A stretch of DNA of 52,974 bases from Streptomyces sp. YIM 130001 (lineage in GTDB: Bacteria > Actinomycetota > Actinomycetes > Streptomycetales > Streptomycetaceae): assembly GCF_003574445.1 (NCBI RefSeq), contig NZ_KZ984578.1, positions 1 to 52,974 of the forward strand, given 5' to 3'. The notes under the pieces were generated by a model that ran no database searches, had not been told where the DNA came from, and saw only the letters and a list, made by a program, of their open reading frames with translations. Position numbers and translations under genes: made by a program. Positions 1 through 8,086 of this stretch are shown piece by piece; the stretch's first letter is position 1, and each line of letters starts with the position of its first letter.

Positions 1-33
1 ATCTCCGGCGAACCCGAGGTCTCCGTCGGCTGA
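1..33 (+). CDS. 3' end of an upstream gene, possibly ispG (partial)
   Basis: The first ten codons in frame 1 read as a short acidic tail ending in TGA at 31-33, followed by a strong terminator hairpin, so a plus-strand gene ends here. Only the last ten residues are present, too few to identify it from sequence. In Streptomyces the gene before this GNAT-GNAT-proS arrangement is ispG (gcpE, 4-hydroxy-3-methylbut-2-enyl diphosphate synthase); that identity is inferred from gene order only. Confidence 0.4.
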   Translation: MSGEPEVSVG

Positions 34-77
34 CCCGACCGAGACTTCGAGCACGCCGATTCCACCGGCGGTTCACG

Positions 78-110
78 ACGACCCGAGGCCCGTGACGGGC
101 CTCGGGTCGT
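78..110 (+). terminator. Strong intrinsic-type hairpin after the partial first gene
   Basis: Perfect 14-bp inverted repeat (78-91 against 97-110) with a 5-nt spacer whose ends can also pair. It starts 45 nt after the stop of the partial gene. There is no long T tract, as is usual in high-GC actinobacteria. Confidence 0.75.
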
Positions 111-252
111 TCCGTCACCGGGCCCCGCCGTCCGATGCCGAACTTCCTCGACGGCGGCCCCCCGTTGATCGTCCCTGATCAGGAGCGCGCGGCGACGAGC
201 CGACAGGTACAGTGCGGAGATCAGTAGCCCGTACGGTGAGGCCCCCGTTCTC

Positions 253-1107
253 GTGTTGACTCAGACCACCACCAAGGTCCTGGAAGCCGGTGACCCCGGT
301 GTGCTTGCCGCCGCCCTCGAGATTCTCGAGCGCGAGCCGGTGAACAACGCTTTCGTCGCCGCCCGGGTCCACGTCGCGGGCCTCGACCCGTGGCGCCTCG
401 GTGGCGAGATGTGGGGCTGGTACGCCGACGGAAGGCTGCGCTCGCTCTGCTACGCCGGCGCGAACCTGGTGCCGATCTGCGCCACCCCCGATGCGGTACG
501 CGCTTTCGCCGACCGGGCCCGCCGGGCCGGCCGTCGCTGCTCCTCCGTCGTCGGACCCGCCGAGCCGACCGCGCTGCTGTGGAAGCTGCTCGAACCCAGT
601 TGGGGCCCGGCCCGCGAGGTCCGCTCCCACCAGCCGCTGATGGTCACCGACCGGATGCCGCACGACATCGAACCCGACCCGGGCGTCCGCCGGATCCGCA
701 AGGACGAGATGGACGTGATCATGCCGGCCTGTATCGCCATGTTCACCGAGGAGGTCGGAGTCTCGCCGATGGCCGGCGACGGCGGACTCCTCTACCAGGC
801 GCGAGTCGCCGAACTCGTCGGCTCCGGACGCTCGTTCGCCCGCATAGAGAACGGCCGAGTGGTCTTCAAGGCCGAGATCGGCGCCGCGACTGCCGGCGCC
901 TGCCAGATCCAGGGCGTCTGGGTCGCACCCGAGTACCGCGGCCAGGGCCTGTCCGTCCCGGGCATGGCGGCCGTACTGCGCTACGCCCTCGCCGACGTCG
1001 CGCCGGTGGTGAGCCTGTACGTGAACGACTTCAACACCCCCGCCCGCGCCTCGTACCGCAGAGTGGGCTTCCGGGAAGTCGGCGCGTTCATGAGTGTGCT
1101 CTTCTGA
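253..1107 (+). CDS. GNAT family N-acetyltransferase with N-terminal DUF4081 domain
   Basis: 284 aa from GTG 253. The N-terminal half (about residues 1-130) resembles the DUF4081 domain that precedes GNAT domains in actinobacterial proteins. The C-terminal half is a GNAT fold with an acetyl-CoA pyrophosphate-binding loop at residues 229-233 (RGQGL) after a V-A-P-E-Y strand, and the usual late N-x-x-A-R-x-x-Y-x-x-x-G-F helix-strand near residues 261-274. It should transfer an acetyl group from acetyl-CoA to an amine, but the substrate cannot be read from sequence. A TTG immediately after the GTG is an alternative start. It sits between the probable ispG end and a second GNAT gene, as in other Streptomyces. 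Confidence 0.88.
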   Translation: MLTQTTTKVLEAGDPGVLAAALEILEREPVNNAFVAARVHVAGLDPWRLGGEMWGWYADGRLRSLCYAGANLVPICATPDAVRAFADRARRAGRRCSSVVGPAEPTALLWKLLEPSWGPAREVRSHQPLMVTDRMPHDIEPDPGVRRIRKDEMDVIMPACIAMFTEEVGVSPMAGDGGLLYQARVAELVGSGRSFARIENGRVVFKAEIGAATAGACQIQGVWVAPEYRGQGLSVPGMAAVLRYALADVAPVVSLYVNDFNTPARASYRRVGFREVGAFMSVLF

Positions 1108-1138
1108 GCCGCCGGGCGTGCGTGGCCCTGAAGCCCCA

Positions 1139-1171
1139 TTGACCTCCCTGAGCGGCCAGTAGGGTTCCCCC
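1139..1171 (+). promoter_or_regulatory. Candidate promoter giving a leaderless transcript
   Basis: TTGACC at 1139-1144 and TAGGGT at 1160-1165, 15 nt apart, with the -10 ending 6 nt before the ATG at 1172. A HrdB-like -10 at this distance from the start codon is the classic Streptomyces leaderless layout, and no Shine-Dalgarno sequence precedes the ATG. The spacer is slightly short. Confidence 0.5.
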
Positions 1172-1714
1172 ATGACAGACGTAGCCGCCGCGATCGAGCC
1201 GCTCGACCTCGCCGCACACGTCGACGAGGCGCTCGCCGTGCAGGCCCTCGCCTTCGGCCTCAGCGACGACGAGGTCGAGGTTCGCCGACAGATCGTGCTG
1301 CGCCACATCGGCTGCCCCGGAGCCCGCGCCCTAGGTGCCACGAACTCAGAGGGCCGCCTGGTCGGCTTCGTCTACGGCATGCCCAACGACCGCGCCCACT
1401 GGTGGTCCACGGTGGTCGAGCCGTACCTGCGGGGCCTCGACAGCGACGACTGGCTCGACGACTCCTTCGTCATCACCGAACTCCATGTCCATCCACGCCA
1501 CCAGAACCGCGGCATCGGACGCGCGCTGATCACCACGATCACCGACTCCGCCGACGAGCCCCGCTCCATCCTGTCGGCCATCGACACCGAGAGCCCGGCC
1601 CGCGGCCTGTACCGCTCGCTCGGCTACGACGACCTCGCCCGCCAGGTGATTTTCCCCTCCGCGCCCAGGCCGTACGCCGTGATGGGAGCCCCGCTGCCGC
1701 TGCGCCGGCACTGA
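1172..1714 (+). CDS. GNAT family N-acetyltransferase
   Basis: 180 aa, a single GNAT domain. The acetyl-CoA loop Q-N-R-G-I-G-R-A lies at residues 111-118, just after an E-L-H-V-H-P strand typical of motif A, and motif B follows (S-P-A-R-G-L-Y-x-x-L-G-Y). The N-terminal part has no recognisable extra domain. The ATG at 1172 has no ribosome-binding site but lies 6 nt after a -10-like TAGGGT, so translation is probably leaderless. The acceptor substrate is unknown. It is independent of the first GNAT gene: the two are divergent in sequence and separated by 64 bp with its own promoter. Confidence 0.87.
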   Translation: MTDVAAAIEPLDLAAHVDEALAVQALAFGLSDDEVEVRRQIVLRHIGCPGARALGATNSEGRLVGFVYGMPNDRAHWWSTVVEPYLRGLDSDDWLDDSFVITELHVHPRHQNRGIGRALITTITDSADEPRSILSAIDTESPARGLYRSLGYDDLARQVIFPSAPRPYAVMGAPLPLRRH

Positions 1715-1786
1715 ACGGATTACCGCCCCCGGCCGGGGCCCGGCTAACCTCCTGGCTATTCACAGGTTTCCACGCAGGAGTTCACC

Positions 1787-3481
1787 ATGGCCCAGGTCCA
1801 GCGCATGTCCCGCTTGATGATCAAGACACTGCGCGACGACCCGGCGGACGCCGAGACGCTCAGCCACAAGCTGCTCGTCCGCGCCGGATACGTGCGCCGG
1901 AACGCGGCGGGCATCTGGACCTGGCTGCCGCTCGGCAAGAAGGTCCTCGAGAACGTCACGCGCGTCGTCCGCGAGGAGATGGACGCGATCGGCGGCCAGG
2001 AGGTCCTGCTGCCGGCTCTGCTTCCCAAGGAGCCCTACGAGGCGTCCGGCCGCTGGGAGGAATACGGCGACCTCCTGTTCCGGATCAAGGACCGCAAGGG
2101 CGGCGACTACCTCCTCGGCCCCACCCACGAGGAGATCTTCACCCAGACCGTCAAGGACCAGTGCACGTCCTACAAGGACCTGCCGGTGATCCTCTACCAG
2201 ATCCAGACCAAGTACCGCGACGAGGCCCGCCCGCGCTCCGGCGTGCTGCGCGGGCGCGAGTTCCAGATGAAGGACTCGTACTCGTTCGACGCCACTGACG
2301 AGGGCCTCGAGCAGGCGTATGCGCTGCATCGCGAGGCGTACCAGAAGATCTTCGCTCGCCTCGGCCTCGACTACCGCATCTGCTCCGCCGTCTCCGGCGC
2401 GATGGGCGGCTCGGCCTCCGAGGAGTTCCTGGCCCCGGCCGCGGCCGGCGAGGACACCTTCGTCGACTGCCCGGCCTGCGACTACGCGGCCAACACCGAG
2501 GCCGTCACCTTCGCCCTGCAGCCCGTCGAGGGCCAGGACCATCCGGCGATCGAGGAACTCGACACCCCGGACACCCCCACCATCGAGACCCTCGCCGCGC
2601 ACCTCGGTGTTCCCGCGTCGGCCACTCTGAAGAACCTTCTGGTCAAGGTCGACGGCGAGATCGTCGCCGTGGGCGTCCCCGGCGACCGCGAGGTCGACCT
2701 CGGCAAGCTCGGCGAGCAGCTGGCCCCCGCCGTCGTCGAGCTCGTCACGGCCGAGGACTTCGAGGGCCGCGACGACCTGGTGCGCGGCTACGTCGGACCG
2801 CAAGGCCTGGAGAAGGTGCGCTACATCGCCGACCCGCGAGTGGCCCCCGGCACCTCCTGGGTCACCGGGGCCAACAAGCCCGACACCCACGCGAAGAACG
2901 TGGTCTGCGGCCGGGACTTCGAGGTCGACGACTATCTGGACGTGGTCGTCGTCGAGGAGGGCGACCCCTGCCCGAACTGCGGCGCCGGCGTGAAGCTCGA
3001 CCGGGCGATCGAAATCGGCCACATCTTCCAGCTGGGTCGCAAGTACGCCGACACCTTCCAGCTCGACGTGCTCGGCAAGGAGGGCAAGCCGGTCCGCGTG
3101 ACCATGGGCTCGTACGGCATCGGCGTCTCGCGGGCCGTCGCCGCACTCGCCGAGCAGTCCGCCGACGAGCAGGGCCTCTGCTGGTCAGCGGAGGTGGCGC
3201 CGGCCGATGTGCACGTCGTCGCCGCGGGCAAGGCCGCGCAGACCGAACTGGCCCTCGAAGTCGCCGAGAAGCTCGGCGCCGCGGGCGTCCGGGTCCTCGT
3301 CGACGACCGTGCCGGCGTCTCGCCCGGGGTGAAGTTCACCGACGCCGAGCTGATCGGCGTGCCCACCATCCTGGTCGCGGGCCGCCGCACCGCGGAGGGC
3401 GTGGTGGAGCTGAAGGACCGCCGCACCGGCGAGCGCGAGGAGCTGCCGGTCGCCGAGGCGATCGCCCGCGTCACGGCCTGA
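1787..3481 (+). CDS. proS: Prolyl-tRNA synthetase (bacterial type with editing insertion)
   Basis: 564 aa, the normal length for bacterial-type ProRS. It charges tRNA-Pro with proline in the cytosol. Class II signatures are clear: motif 2 around R-D-E-A-R-P-R-S-G-V-L-R-G-R-E-F (about residues 144-160) and motif 3 around G-S-Y-G-I-G-V-S-R (about 441-450). Between them, roughly residues 220-390, lies the INS domain that hydrolyses mis-charged Ala-tRNA-Pro, followed by the C-terminal anticodon-binding domain. The ATG at 1787 is preceded by AGGAG at 1776-1780. The gene ends at a 19-bp hairpin and appears monocistronic. Confidence 0.97.
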   Translation: MAQVQRMSRLMIKTLRDDPADAETLSHKLLVRAGYVRRNAAGIWTWLPLGKKVLENVTRVVREEMDAIGGQEVLLPALLPKEPYEASGRWEEYGDLLFRIKDRKGGDYLLGPTHEEIFTQTVKDQCTSYKDLPVILYQIQTKYRDEARPRSGVLRGREFQMKDSYSFDATDEGLEQAYALHREAYQKIFARLGLDYRICSAVSGAMGGSASEEFLAPAAAGEDTFVDCPACDYAANTEAVTFALQPVEGQDHPAIEELDTPDTPTIETLAAHLGVPASATLKNLLVKVDGEIVAVGVPGDREVDLGKLGEQLAPAVVELVTAEDFEGRDDLVRGYVGPQGLEKVRYIADPRVAPGTSWVTGANKPDTHAKNVVCGRDFEVDDYLDVVVVEEGDPCPNCGAGVKLDRAIEIGHIFQLGRKYADTFQLDVLGKEGKPVRVTMGSYGIGVSRAVAALAEQSADEQGLCWSAEVAPADVHVVAAGKAAQTELALEVAEKLGAAGVRVLVDDRAGVSPGVKFTDAELIGVPTILVAGRRTAEGVVELKDRRTGEREELPVAEAIARVTA

Positions 3482-3495
3482 CGCACCCCGCACGG

Positions 3496-3537
3496 CGAAC
3501 GGCGGGTGTCCCGGCTTCCCGGGACACCCGCCGTTCG
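3496..3537 (+). terminator. proS terminator hairpin
   Basis: Perfect 19-bp inverted repeat (3496-3514 and 3519-3537) with a CTTC tetraloop, 14 nt after the proS stop. The opposite strand faces the convergent APH-like gene ending at 3637, so the hairpin could act in both directions. Confidence 0.85.
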
Positions 3538-3594
3538 TACGGGGCCTCAGTCGTACGGGGCCTCAGTCGTACGGGGCCTCAGTCGTACGGGGCC
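3537..3594. repeat. 16-bp tandem direct repeat, 3.6 copies
   Basis: The unit GTACGGGGCCTCAGTC occurs three times without change (3537-3552, 3553-3568, 3569-3584), followed by the first 10 bases of a fourth copy (3585-3594). The array begins on the last base of the proS terminator and lies in the gap between two convergent genes. Confidence 0.95.
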
Positions 3595-3636
3595 GGCGGC
3601 GTGCGGCCACGTCGCTCGTACGGGTGTCCCGGCCGC

Positions 3637-4545
3637 TCAGAGCCAGGCGGCGAACTCGAGCAGCAGCTCCGCCCGCGACCGCCGGCCTTCGCGCCGAGCG
3701 ACGAGCGCGTTGTCCACGGCACGGAACAAGGTCCAGCCGCGCAGCCGGTCACGGTCCACGTCGAGCGAGTCCGCCAGCCTGTTCACCCGCCTGCGGGCCG
3801 TCGAGGCGCCGCTGCTGGACGCCACCAGGTCGTCGAGGCGGTCGAGCGCGGGCCGGGCCAGTTCGTACGCCCGCTCGCCGACCACGGGCACCGGGCCCAC
3901 CGCCAGCCAGTGGGTCCGGTCGCCGGCCAGTGCCTTGCCCTGGTGGAACTCGCCGTGCAGCAGCAGTTGTTCGGCCGGGTGGGCCAGTAGTTCGGCCCGT
4001 GCCTCGAGCGCCGATGTCGCCAGTGGCCGGATCTGTTCGTCCACGGTGGCCATCGCCTTCGCAGGCCCCTCGGTGCGCTGGAGAACCGTCTCGAACCCGT
4101 GGTCGGCGGGGGGCTCGACCCACAGCCTGCGCACCACACCGGCGGCCTCGAGCAGCGCCTTCGCCTCCGGCAGGGAGCGCAGCGTGACATCGGGCTGCAG
4201 CCGCTCCAGGAGCAGCGCGCCGGGCACGCTCGAGTCGAGGAGCCGGCAGGCGCCGTGCCCGTCCCAGTGGACGAGCGCTTTCGCCTCACGTTCCGGAAGT
4301 GCCTGCGGAGGCGCCAGCTTCAGTGCGGCCGGGGTGCCGTCGGCGCGACGCACCAGAACCACGACACTGGAACGCCCGCCCGGCAGCTGCACCCGCTCCA
4401 CGCTCAGACCGAGCAGCCCGGTGGCCTCCCGCACCAGCTCCGGCACCCGGGCCGGCCAGTGGGCACCGTCTCCGGGAGCGGCGTCCGTGGCGTCGCCGAG
4501 CGCCCGTACCAGCCGTGCCGGTGCCTCGAATTCCATCCGCGACAT
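3637..4545 (-). CDS. Aminoglycoside phosphotransferase-like protein, probably catalytically inactive
   Basis: 302 aa. The layout matches the APH(6)/hydroxyurea-type streptomycin kinase family: an N-lobe with a strand carrying A-A-L-K-L (ATP-lysine position), a linker L-L-L-E-R-L, then the catalytic loop. That loop reads L-L-H-G-E-F-H-Q-G-K where the family has H-G-D-x-H-x-x-N, and the following metal-binding stretch reads W-L-A-V-G-P where the family has W-x-x-I-D-P. The catalytic Asp, the metal-binding Asn and the metal-binding Asp are therefore Glu, Lys and Gly. I infer a pseudokinase or strongly altered enzyme, not a resistance gene. Start ATG 4545 follows AAAGGAG by about 10 nt; an internal Met at codon 4 is possible. 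Confidence 0.75.
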   Translation of the reverse strand: MSRMEFEAPARLVRALGDATDAAPGDGAHWPARVPELVREATGLLGLSVERVQLPGGRSSVVVLVRRADGTPAALKLAPPQALPEREAKALVHWDGHGACRLLDSSVPGALLLERLQPDVTLRSLPEAKALLEAAGVVRRLWVEPPADHGFETVLQRTEGPAKAMATVDEQIRPLATSALEARAELLAHPAEQLLLHGEFHQGKALAGDRTHWLAVGPVPVVGERAYELARPALDRLDDLVASSSGASTARRRVNRLADSLDVDRDRLRGWTLFRAVDNALVARREGRRSRAELLLEFAAWL

Positions 4546-4592
4546 GCGCGCTGTGCTCCTTTCGGCCTGCTCGGTCCTGCTGTCCGGCTCGC

Positions 4593-5126
4593 TCAGGCCC
4601 TGCCCGCCGGGTCGGGCGCGGCCGCGCTGCCGGATGCCGCGCCCCGTTCGTTCGTCGGACCGTCCGTCGGGCCGCTGGTCGGGGTGGCGCTCGGGCTCGG
4701 TGCCGTGGACCGTTCCGCGAGCCCGGGGAAGGCTACGCTGCCGCCGCGCCAGCGCGCCGCGCGGACGGCGGCCTCCCGCAGCGCATCGGCCGCGGCCGCA
4801 CGCCGCTCGCCCTCGGCGGTCCGCACCAGGTCCGCGTACACACCGGCCACCCGGTCCTCGAGTTCCGCGGCGAGCCGGGCCGCGGCCCCGGCGTCCGGGA
4901 CGGGGAAGGGCAACGCGTAGGCCGCGGCGGCCTGTTCGGGGGACTCGCCCAGATCGCGCACGGTGCGCCGCAGGCCGTCCCGCCGGGACCGGTGCGCGTC
5001 GTAGGCGGAACGCGCCTCGCCGCGGCGATCCTCGCCGATGCGGCCACCGACCACCCCGTAGCCGTACACCGCGGCGTGCTCGGCGCGCAGTGCCGCCTGA
5101 CAGGCCGCGATCACCTCGGCGCTCAC
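4593..5126 (-). CDS. Ferritin-like domain protein (DUF4439 type)
   Basis: 177 aa. The first ~135 residues form long amphipathic helices beginning with A-L-R-A-E-H-A-A-V-Y-G-Y, the pattern of the ferritin-like DUF4439 domain, with further E/H/D-rich helices. The last ~40 residues are a Ser/Thr/Pro/Ala-rich disordered tail. No function is established for this family; any metal-binding role is inferred from the fold. The GTG start overlaps the stop of the upstream lipoprotein gene as GTGA (5123-5126), so the two are translationally coupled and probably cooperate, perhaps at the membrane. Confidence 0.75.
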   Translation of the reverse strand: MSAEVIAACQAALRAEHAAVYGYGVVGGRIGEDRRGEARSAYDAHRSRRDGLRRTVRDLGESPEQAAAAYALPFPVPDAGAAARLAAELEDRVAGVYADLVRTAEGERRAAAADALREAAVRAARWRGGSVAFPGLAERSTAPSPSATPTSGPTDGPTNERGAASGSAAAPDPAGRA

Positions 5127-5704
5127 TTGTCCCCCTCGGTCAACAGGTAGGCGTGGGCGTCACCGGCGGCGGCGACGGAGGCGAGCAGCCGGGCCCGTTC
5201 GCCCGGGGCGTCCTCGAGCACCTTGCGGCGCCGGCCTGCGAGTTTCTGCTCGGCCGCGGCAAGGGTCCGCAGCGCCTCCTTCTCGTCGGCCGGTACGTCG
5301 AAGGAACCGGACCCCGGCGACGCCGCAGCGGACGGTGAACCCGACACGGGTGGCGGCTCCGGAGTGCTCGACGGTCCGCCGGACGCGGAAGCGGACGGAG
5401 ACGCCGAGTCGTCGGACGGCCCGGCGTCGAAGGCGTCCGCATGCTGCAGCGTCTCGGTGCGCAACTCCCGCAGCCGTCCGGTGAGCCCGGGGTGCGCGGC
5501 GATCACGGCGTCGTAATGCGCGGCGAGCCGCCGGCTGTCGAGCGAGGCACGCGCGCGTGCCCGGCGTTCCGCGGAGGGCCGCTCGTCGTCGGACCCCGCC
5601 CCGCCGCCCGAGCATCCGACGAGCAGCGCGGTACCGGCCGCCGTGGCGAGCAGGCTCCTTCTACGCGGCCCAGTGCGGGGCGGCGGCGAATTGGTGAACG
5701 GCAC
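5123..5704 (-). CDS. Putative secreted lipoprotein, possibly Tat-exported
   Basis: 193 aa from the GTG at 5704, preceded by GAGGA at a suitable distance. An upstream start at 5773 would add 23 residues that spoil the signal peptide. The N-terminus has an Arg-rich R-R-R-S-L-L segment, a hydrophobic core and the lipobox L-V-G-C, so it is predicted to be lipidated outside the membrane. The mature part has two charged helical stretches (R-A-R-A-S-L-D-S-R-R and E-K-E-A-L-R-T-L-A-A-A-E-Q-K-L) separated by a Ser/Pro/Gly-rich linker; I recognise no catalytic motif. It is coupled to the downstream ferritin-like gene by a GTGA overlap. The function is unknown. Confidence 0.72.
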   Translation of the reverse strand: MPFTNSPPPRTGPRRRSLLATAAGTALLVGCSGGGAGSDDERPSAERRARARASLDSRRLAAHYDAVIAAHPGLTGRLRELRTETLQHADAFDAGPSDDSASPSASASGGPSSTPEPPPVSGSPSAAASPGSGSFDVPADEKEALRTLAAAEQKLAGRRRKVLEDAPGERARLLASVAAAGDAHAYLLTEGDK

Positions 5705-5967
5705 GGCAGGCGTCCTCGTGGGCTCGTGACCAGCAGCAACGGCAGGGCTCGGGAAGGGCTGCGAACGGCACATCGGGCGCGGCCCGGCCCGCGATCACCG
5801 TACCTTCGGCCGGGCCTCGCACAGTCCAGCGGCTCGTACGACCGGCACAGACGTCCACAGGTGGCCGTCTCGGTACAGGTGGACGGCAACACCCCTGGCG
5901 ACCGGATACCCTTTCACCTGACACGCGACGAGACCACAACAGCACACGCGGCCGAGGAGTCACCCGG

Positions 5968-6495
5968 ATGAGCACCACCCAGAGCGAGAGGCTGCGCGGA
6001 CTCGTAGAACCGCTGGTCAGCTCCAAGGATCTGGACCTCGAAGAGATCACCGTGACCCCGGCCGGAAAGCGGCGTGTGCTGCGCATCGTGGTCGATGCGG
6101 ACGACGGCGTGCAGCTCGACACCTGCGCCGAGCTCAGCCGCGAGATCTCCGAGCAGCTGGACACCACCGACGCGATGGGCTCGGGCGAGTACGTCCTCGA
6201 GGTGACATCGCCCGGAGCGGACCGGCCACTGACCGCGCACCGGCACTACGTCCGTGCGACGGGCCGACTGGTGAAGTTCCGGCTGACCGAGCAGGCCGGC
6301 TCCGGCGAGCTCGTCGCCCGCATTCTCGAAGTGGACGAGGACGGGCTCGACCTCGAAGTACCCGGCGTCAAGGGCCGCAAGCCCACCACGCGGCGGCTCG
6401 CCTTCGCGGACATCGACCGCGCGCGCGTGGAGGTCGAGTTCAACCGCAAGGAAAACAACTCCAAGAACAACACGAACAACGAAGAGGAGGCGTAG
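5968..6495 (+). CDS. rimP: Ribosome maturation factor RimP
   Basis: 175 aa, of normal length with a charged C-terminal extension rich in Asn/Lys (N-N-S-K-N-N-T-N-N). The N-terminal domain contains the family stretch around V-D-A-D-D-G-V-Q-L-D-T-C-A-E-L-S-R and the core L-E-V-T-S-P-G-A-D-R-P-L that identifies RimP. It assists 30S subunit maturation. The start ATG has a GAGGAG about 10 nt upstream. It is first in the rimP-nusA-ylxR-infB-rbfA-truB transcription unit; nusA starts two bases after its stop. Confidence 0.96.
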   Translation: MSTTQSERLRGLVEPLVSSKDLDLEEITVTPAGKRRVLRIVVDADDGVQLDTCAELSREISEQLDTTDAMGSGEYVLEVTSPGADRPLTAHRHYVRATGRLVKFRLTEQAGSGELVARILEVDEDGLDLEVPGVKGRKPTTRRLAFADIDRARVEVEFNRKENNSKNNTNNEEEA

Positions 6496-6497
6496 CC

Positions 6498-7499
6498 GTG
6501 GACATCGACATGAGCGCCCTCAGGGGCCTGGTCCGTGAGAAGGAGATCTCCTTCGACCTGCTGGTCGAGGCGATCGAGTCGGCCCTCCTCATCGCCTACC
6601 ACCGCACCGAGGGAAGCCGCCGCCACGCGCGCGTGGAGCTCGACCGCCACAGCGGACATGTGACGGTCTGGGCGAAGGAGGACGCCGCCGACCTCGAAGA
6701 GGGCCAGGAGGCCCGCGAGTTCGACGACACCCCGTCCGGCTTCGGACGCATCGCGGCGACGACGGCGAAGCAGGTCATCCTGCAGCGCCTGCGTGACGCC
6801 GAGGACGACGCGACGCTCGGCGAGTACGCGGGCCGCGAGGGAGACATCGTCACCGGCGTCGTCCAGCAGGGCCGCGACCCGAAGAACGTCCTGGTCGACA
6901 TCGGCCGCCTCGAGGCGATCCTGCCGGTCCAGGAGCAGGTGCCCGGTGAGACGTACCCGCACGGCATGCGCCTGCGCAGCTACGTCGTACGCGTGGTCAA
7001 GGGAGTGCGCGGACCGTCCGTCACGCTGTCGCGCACCCACCCGAACCTGGTGAAGAAGCTCTTCTCGCTCGAGGTCCCCGAGATCGCGGACGGATCGGTG
7101 GAGATCTGCGCCATCGCGCGCGAGGCGGGCCACCGCACCAAGATCGCCGTGCGCTCCACCCGCTCCGGCCTGAACGCCAAGGGCGCCTGCATCGGCCCGA
7201 TGGGCGGCCGGGTGCGCAACGTCATGGCGGAGCTCAACGGCGAGAAGATCGACATCGTCGACTGGACCGACGACCCGGCCGACATGGTGGCGAGCGCTCT
7301 CTCGCCGGCCCGTGTCAGCAAGGTCGAGGTCGTGGACCTCGCCGCCCGCTCCGCCCGGGTCACGGTGCCGGACTACCAGCTGTCGCTCGCCATCGGCAAG
7401 GAGGGCCAGAACGCCCGCCTGGCCGCCCGGCTGACGGGCTGGCGTATCGACATCAGGCCCGACACCGAGCAGCCGGACCCCGCCGACGACGATCGCTGA
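6498..7499 (+). CDS. nusA: Transcription termination/antitermination factor NusA
   Basis: 333 aa, the short actinobacterial form without the acidic repeats of E. coli NusA. In order: N-terminal RNA-polymerase-binding domain (1-~105), an S1 domain (~110-180, starting G-D-I-V-T-G-V-V), and two KH domains (~200-320) with G-x-x-G loops; the second shows A-I-G-K-E-G-Q-N-A-R-L-A-A-R-L-T-G-W, a NusA hallmark. GTG at 6498 is two bases after the rimP stop, so coupling is likely; the Met at codon 6 is an alternative start. It modulates pausing, termination and antitermination. Confidence 0.96.
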   Translation: MDIDMSALRGLVREKEISFDLLVEAIESALLIAYHRTEGSRRHARVELDRHSGHVTVWAKEDAADLEEGQEAREFDDTPSGFGRIAATTAKQVILQRLRDAEDDATLGEYAGREGDIVTGVVQQGRDPKNVLVDIGRLEAILPVQEQVPGETYPHGMRLRSYVVRVVKGVRGPSVTLSRTHPNLVKKLFSLEVPEIADGSVEICAIAREAGHRTKIAVRSTRSGLNAKGACIGPMGGRVRNVMAELNGEKIDIVDWTDDPADMVASALSPARVSKVEVVDLAARSARVTVPDYQLSLAIGKEGQNARLAARLTGWRIDIRPDTEQPDPADDDR

Positions 7500-7663
7500 G
7501 GTCCGGTCGGAAGGTCTCCGGGACCGACGGAGCCTTCGCGGACCGGCGAGTGAACGCAAAGATCCGGTCGAAGATCACCTGGATCAGGACGACCGATCGT
7601 GAAAACAGCCGTTCGACTTCTGCCCCAATGGGGTGAGGTCGGTACGGGGAGGTAGACTTGAGC

Positions 7664-7942
7664 GTGTCTGGCCGGACGCCCGCCCGAGCATGCCCTGAGC
7701 GCACATGTGTGGGGTGCCGGGAGCGAGCGGCCAAGAGAGATCTGTTGCGCATCGTGGCGATCGAGGGCGTATGTGTCCCCGATCCTCGCGGTACGCTGCC
7801 CGGCCGGGGTGCCTATGTGCATCCCGCCCTGGTCTGTCTCGACCTGGCGGTCCGCCGCCGAGCGTTCTCCCGGGCCTTCCGAGTCCGGAGTCCGCTCGAC
7901 ACCGCGGATCTGAACCGGTATGTCGAGCAGGCGACACCGTAA
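7664..7942 (+). CDS. ylxR: YlxR family RNA-binding protein (DUF448)
   Basis: 92 aa from GTG 7664. The signature R-T-C-V-G-C-R-E near the N-terminus, followed by L-L-R-I-V and P-G-R-G-A-Y-V-H, is diagnostic for YlxR/DUF448, which accompanies nusA and infB in many bacteria. In some firmicutes YlxR has been linked to control of metabolic genes and nucleoid binding; its role here is not shown. A TTG at 7658 is only 4 nt from GGAGGT (7648-7653), while the GTG is 10 nt away; I prefer the GTG because it matches the start I recall for Streptomyces homologues. Confidence 0.88.
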   Translation: MSGRTPARACPERTCVGCRERAAKRDLLRIVAIEGVCVPDPRGTLPGRGAYVHPALVCLDLAVRRRAFSRAFRVRSPLDTADLNRYVEQATP

Positions 7943-8086
7943 GACATGCCGTACGGAACCCCGTGCGGCTTGGTACCTCGCGAGTCGGAAGTAGGTCGAG
8001 ATTGCGATGAGCACTCGATGAGTACGCGATGAGTACGCCCATGAAGTAGCGACGGTCCGGCGTAACCCGGACCTAAAAGGAGCGAA

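Noticed and set aside
3637..4545. Calling the APH-like gene an aminoglycoside resistance gene
   Set aside because: The catalytic Asp, metal Asn and metal Asp are all replaced, so resistance activity is not supported.
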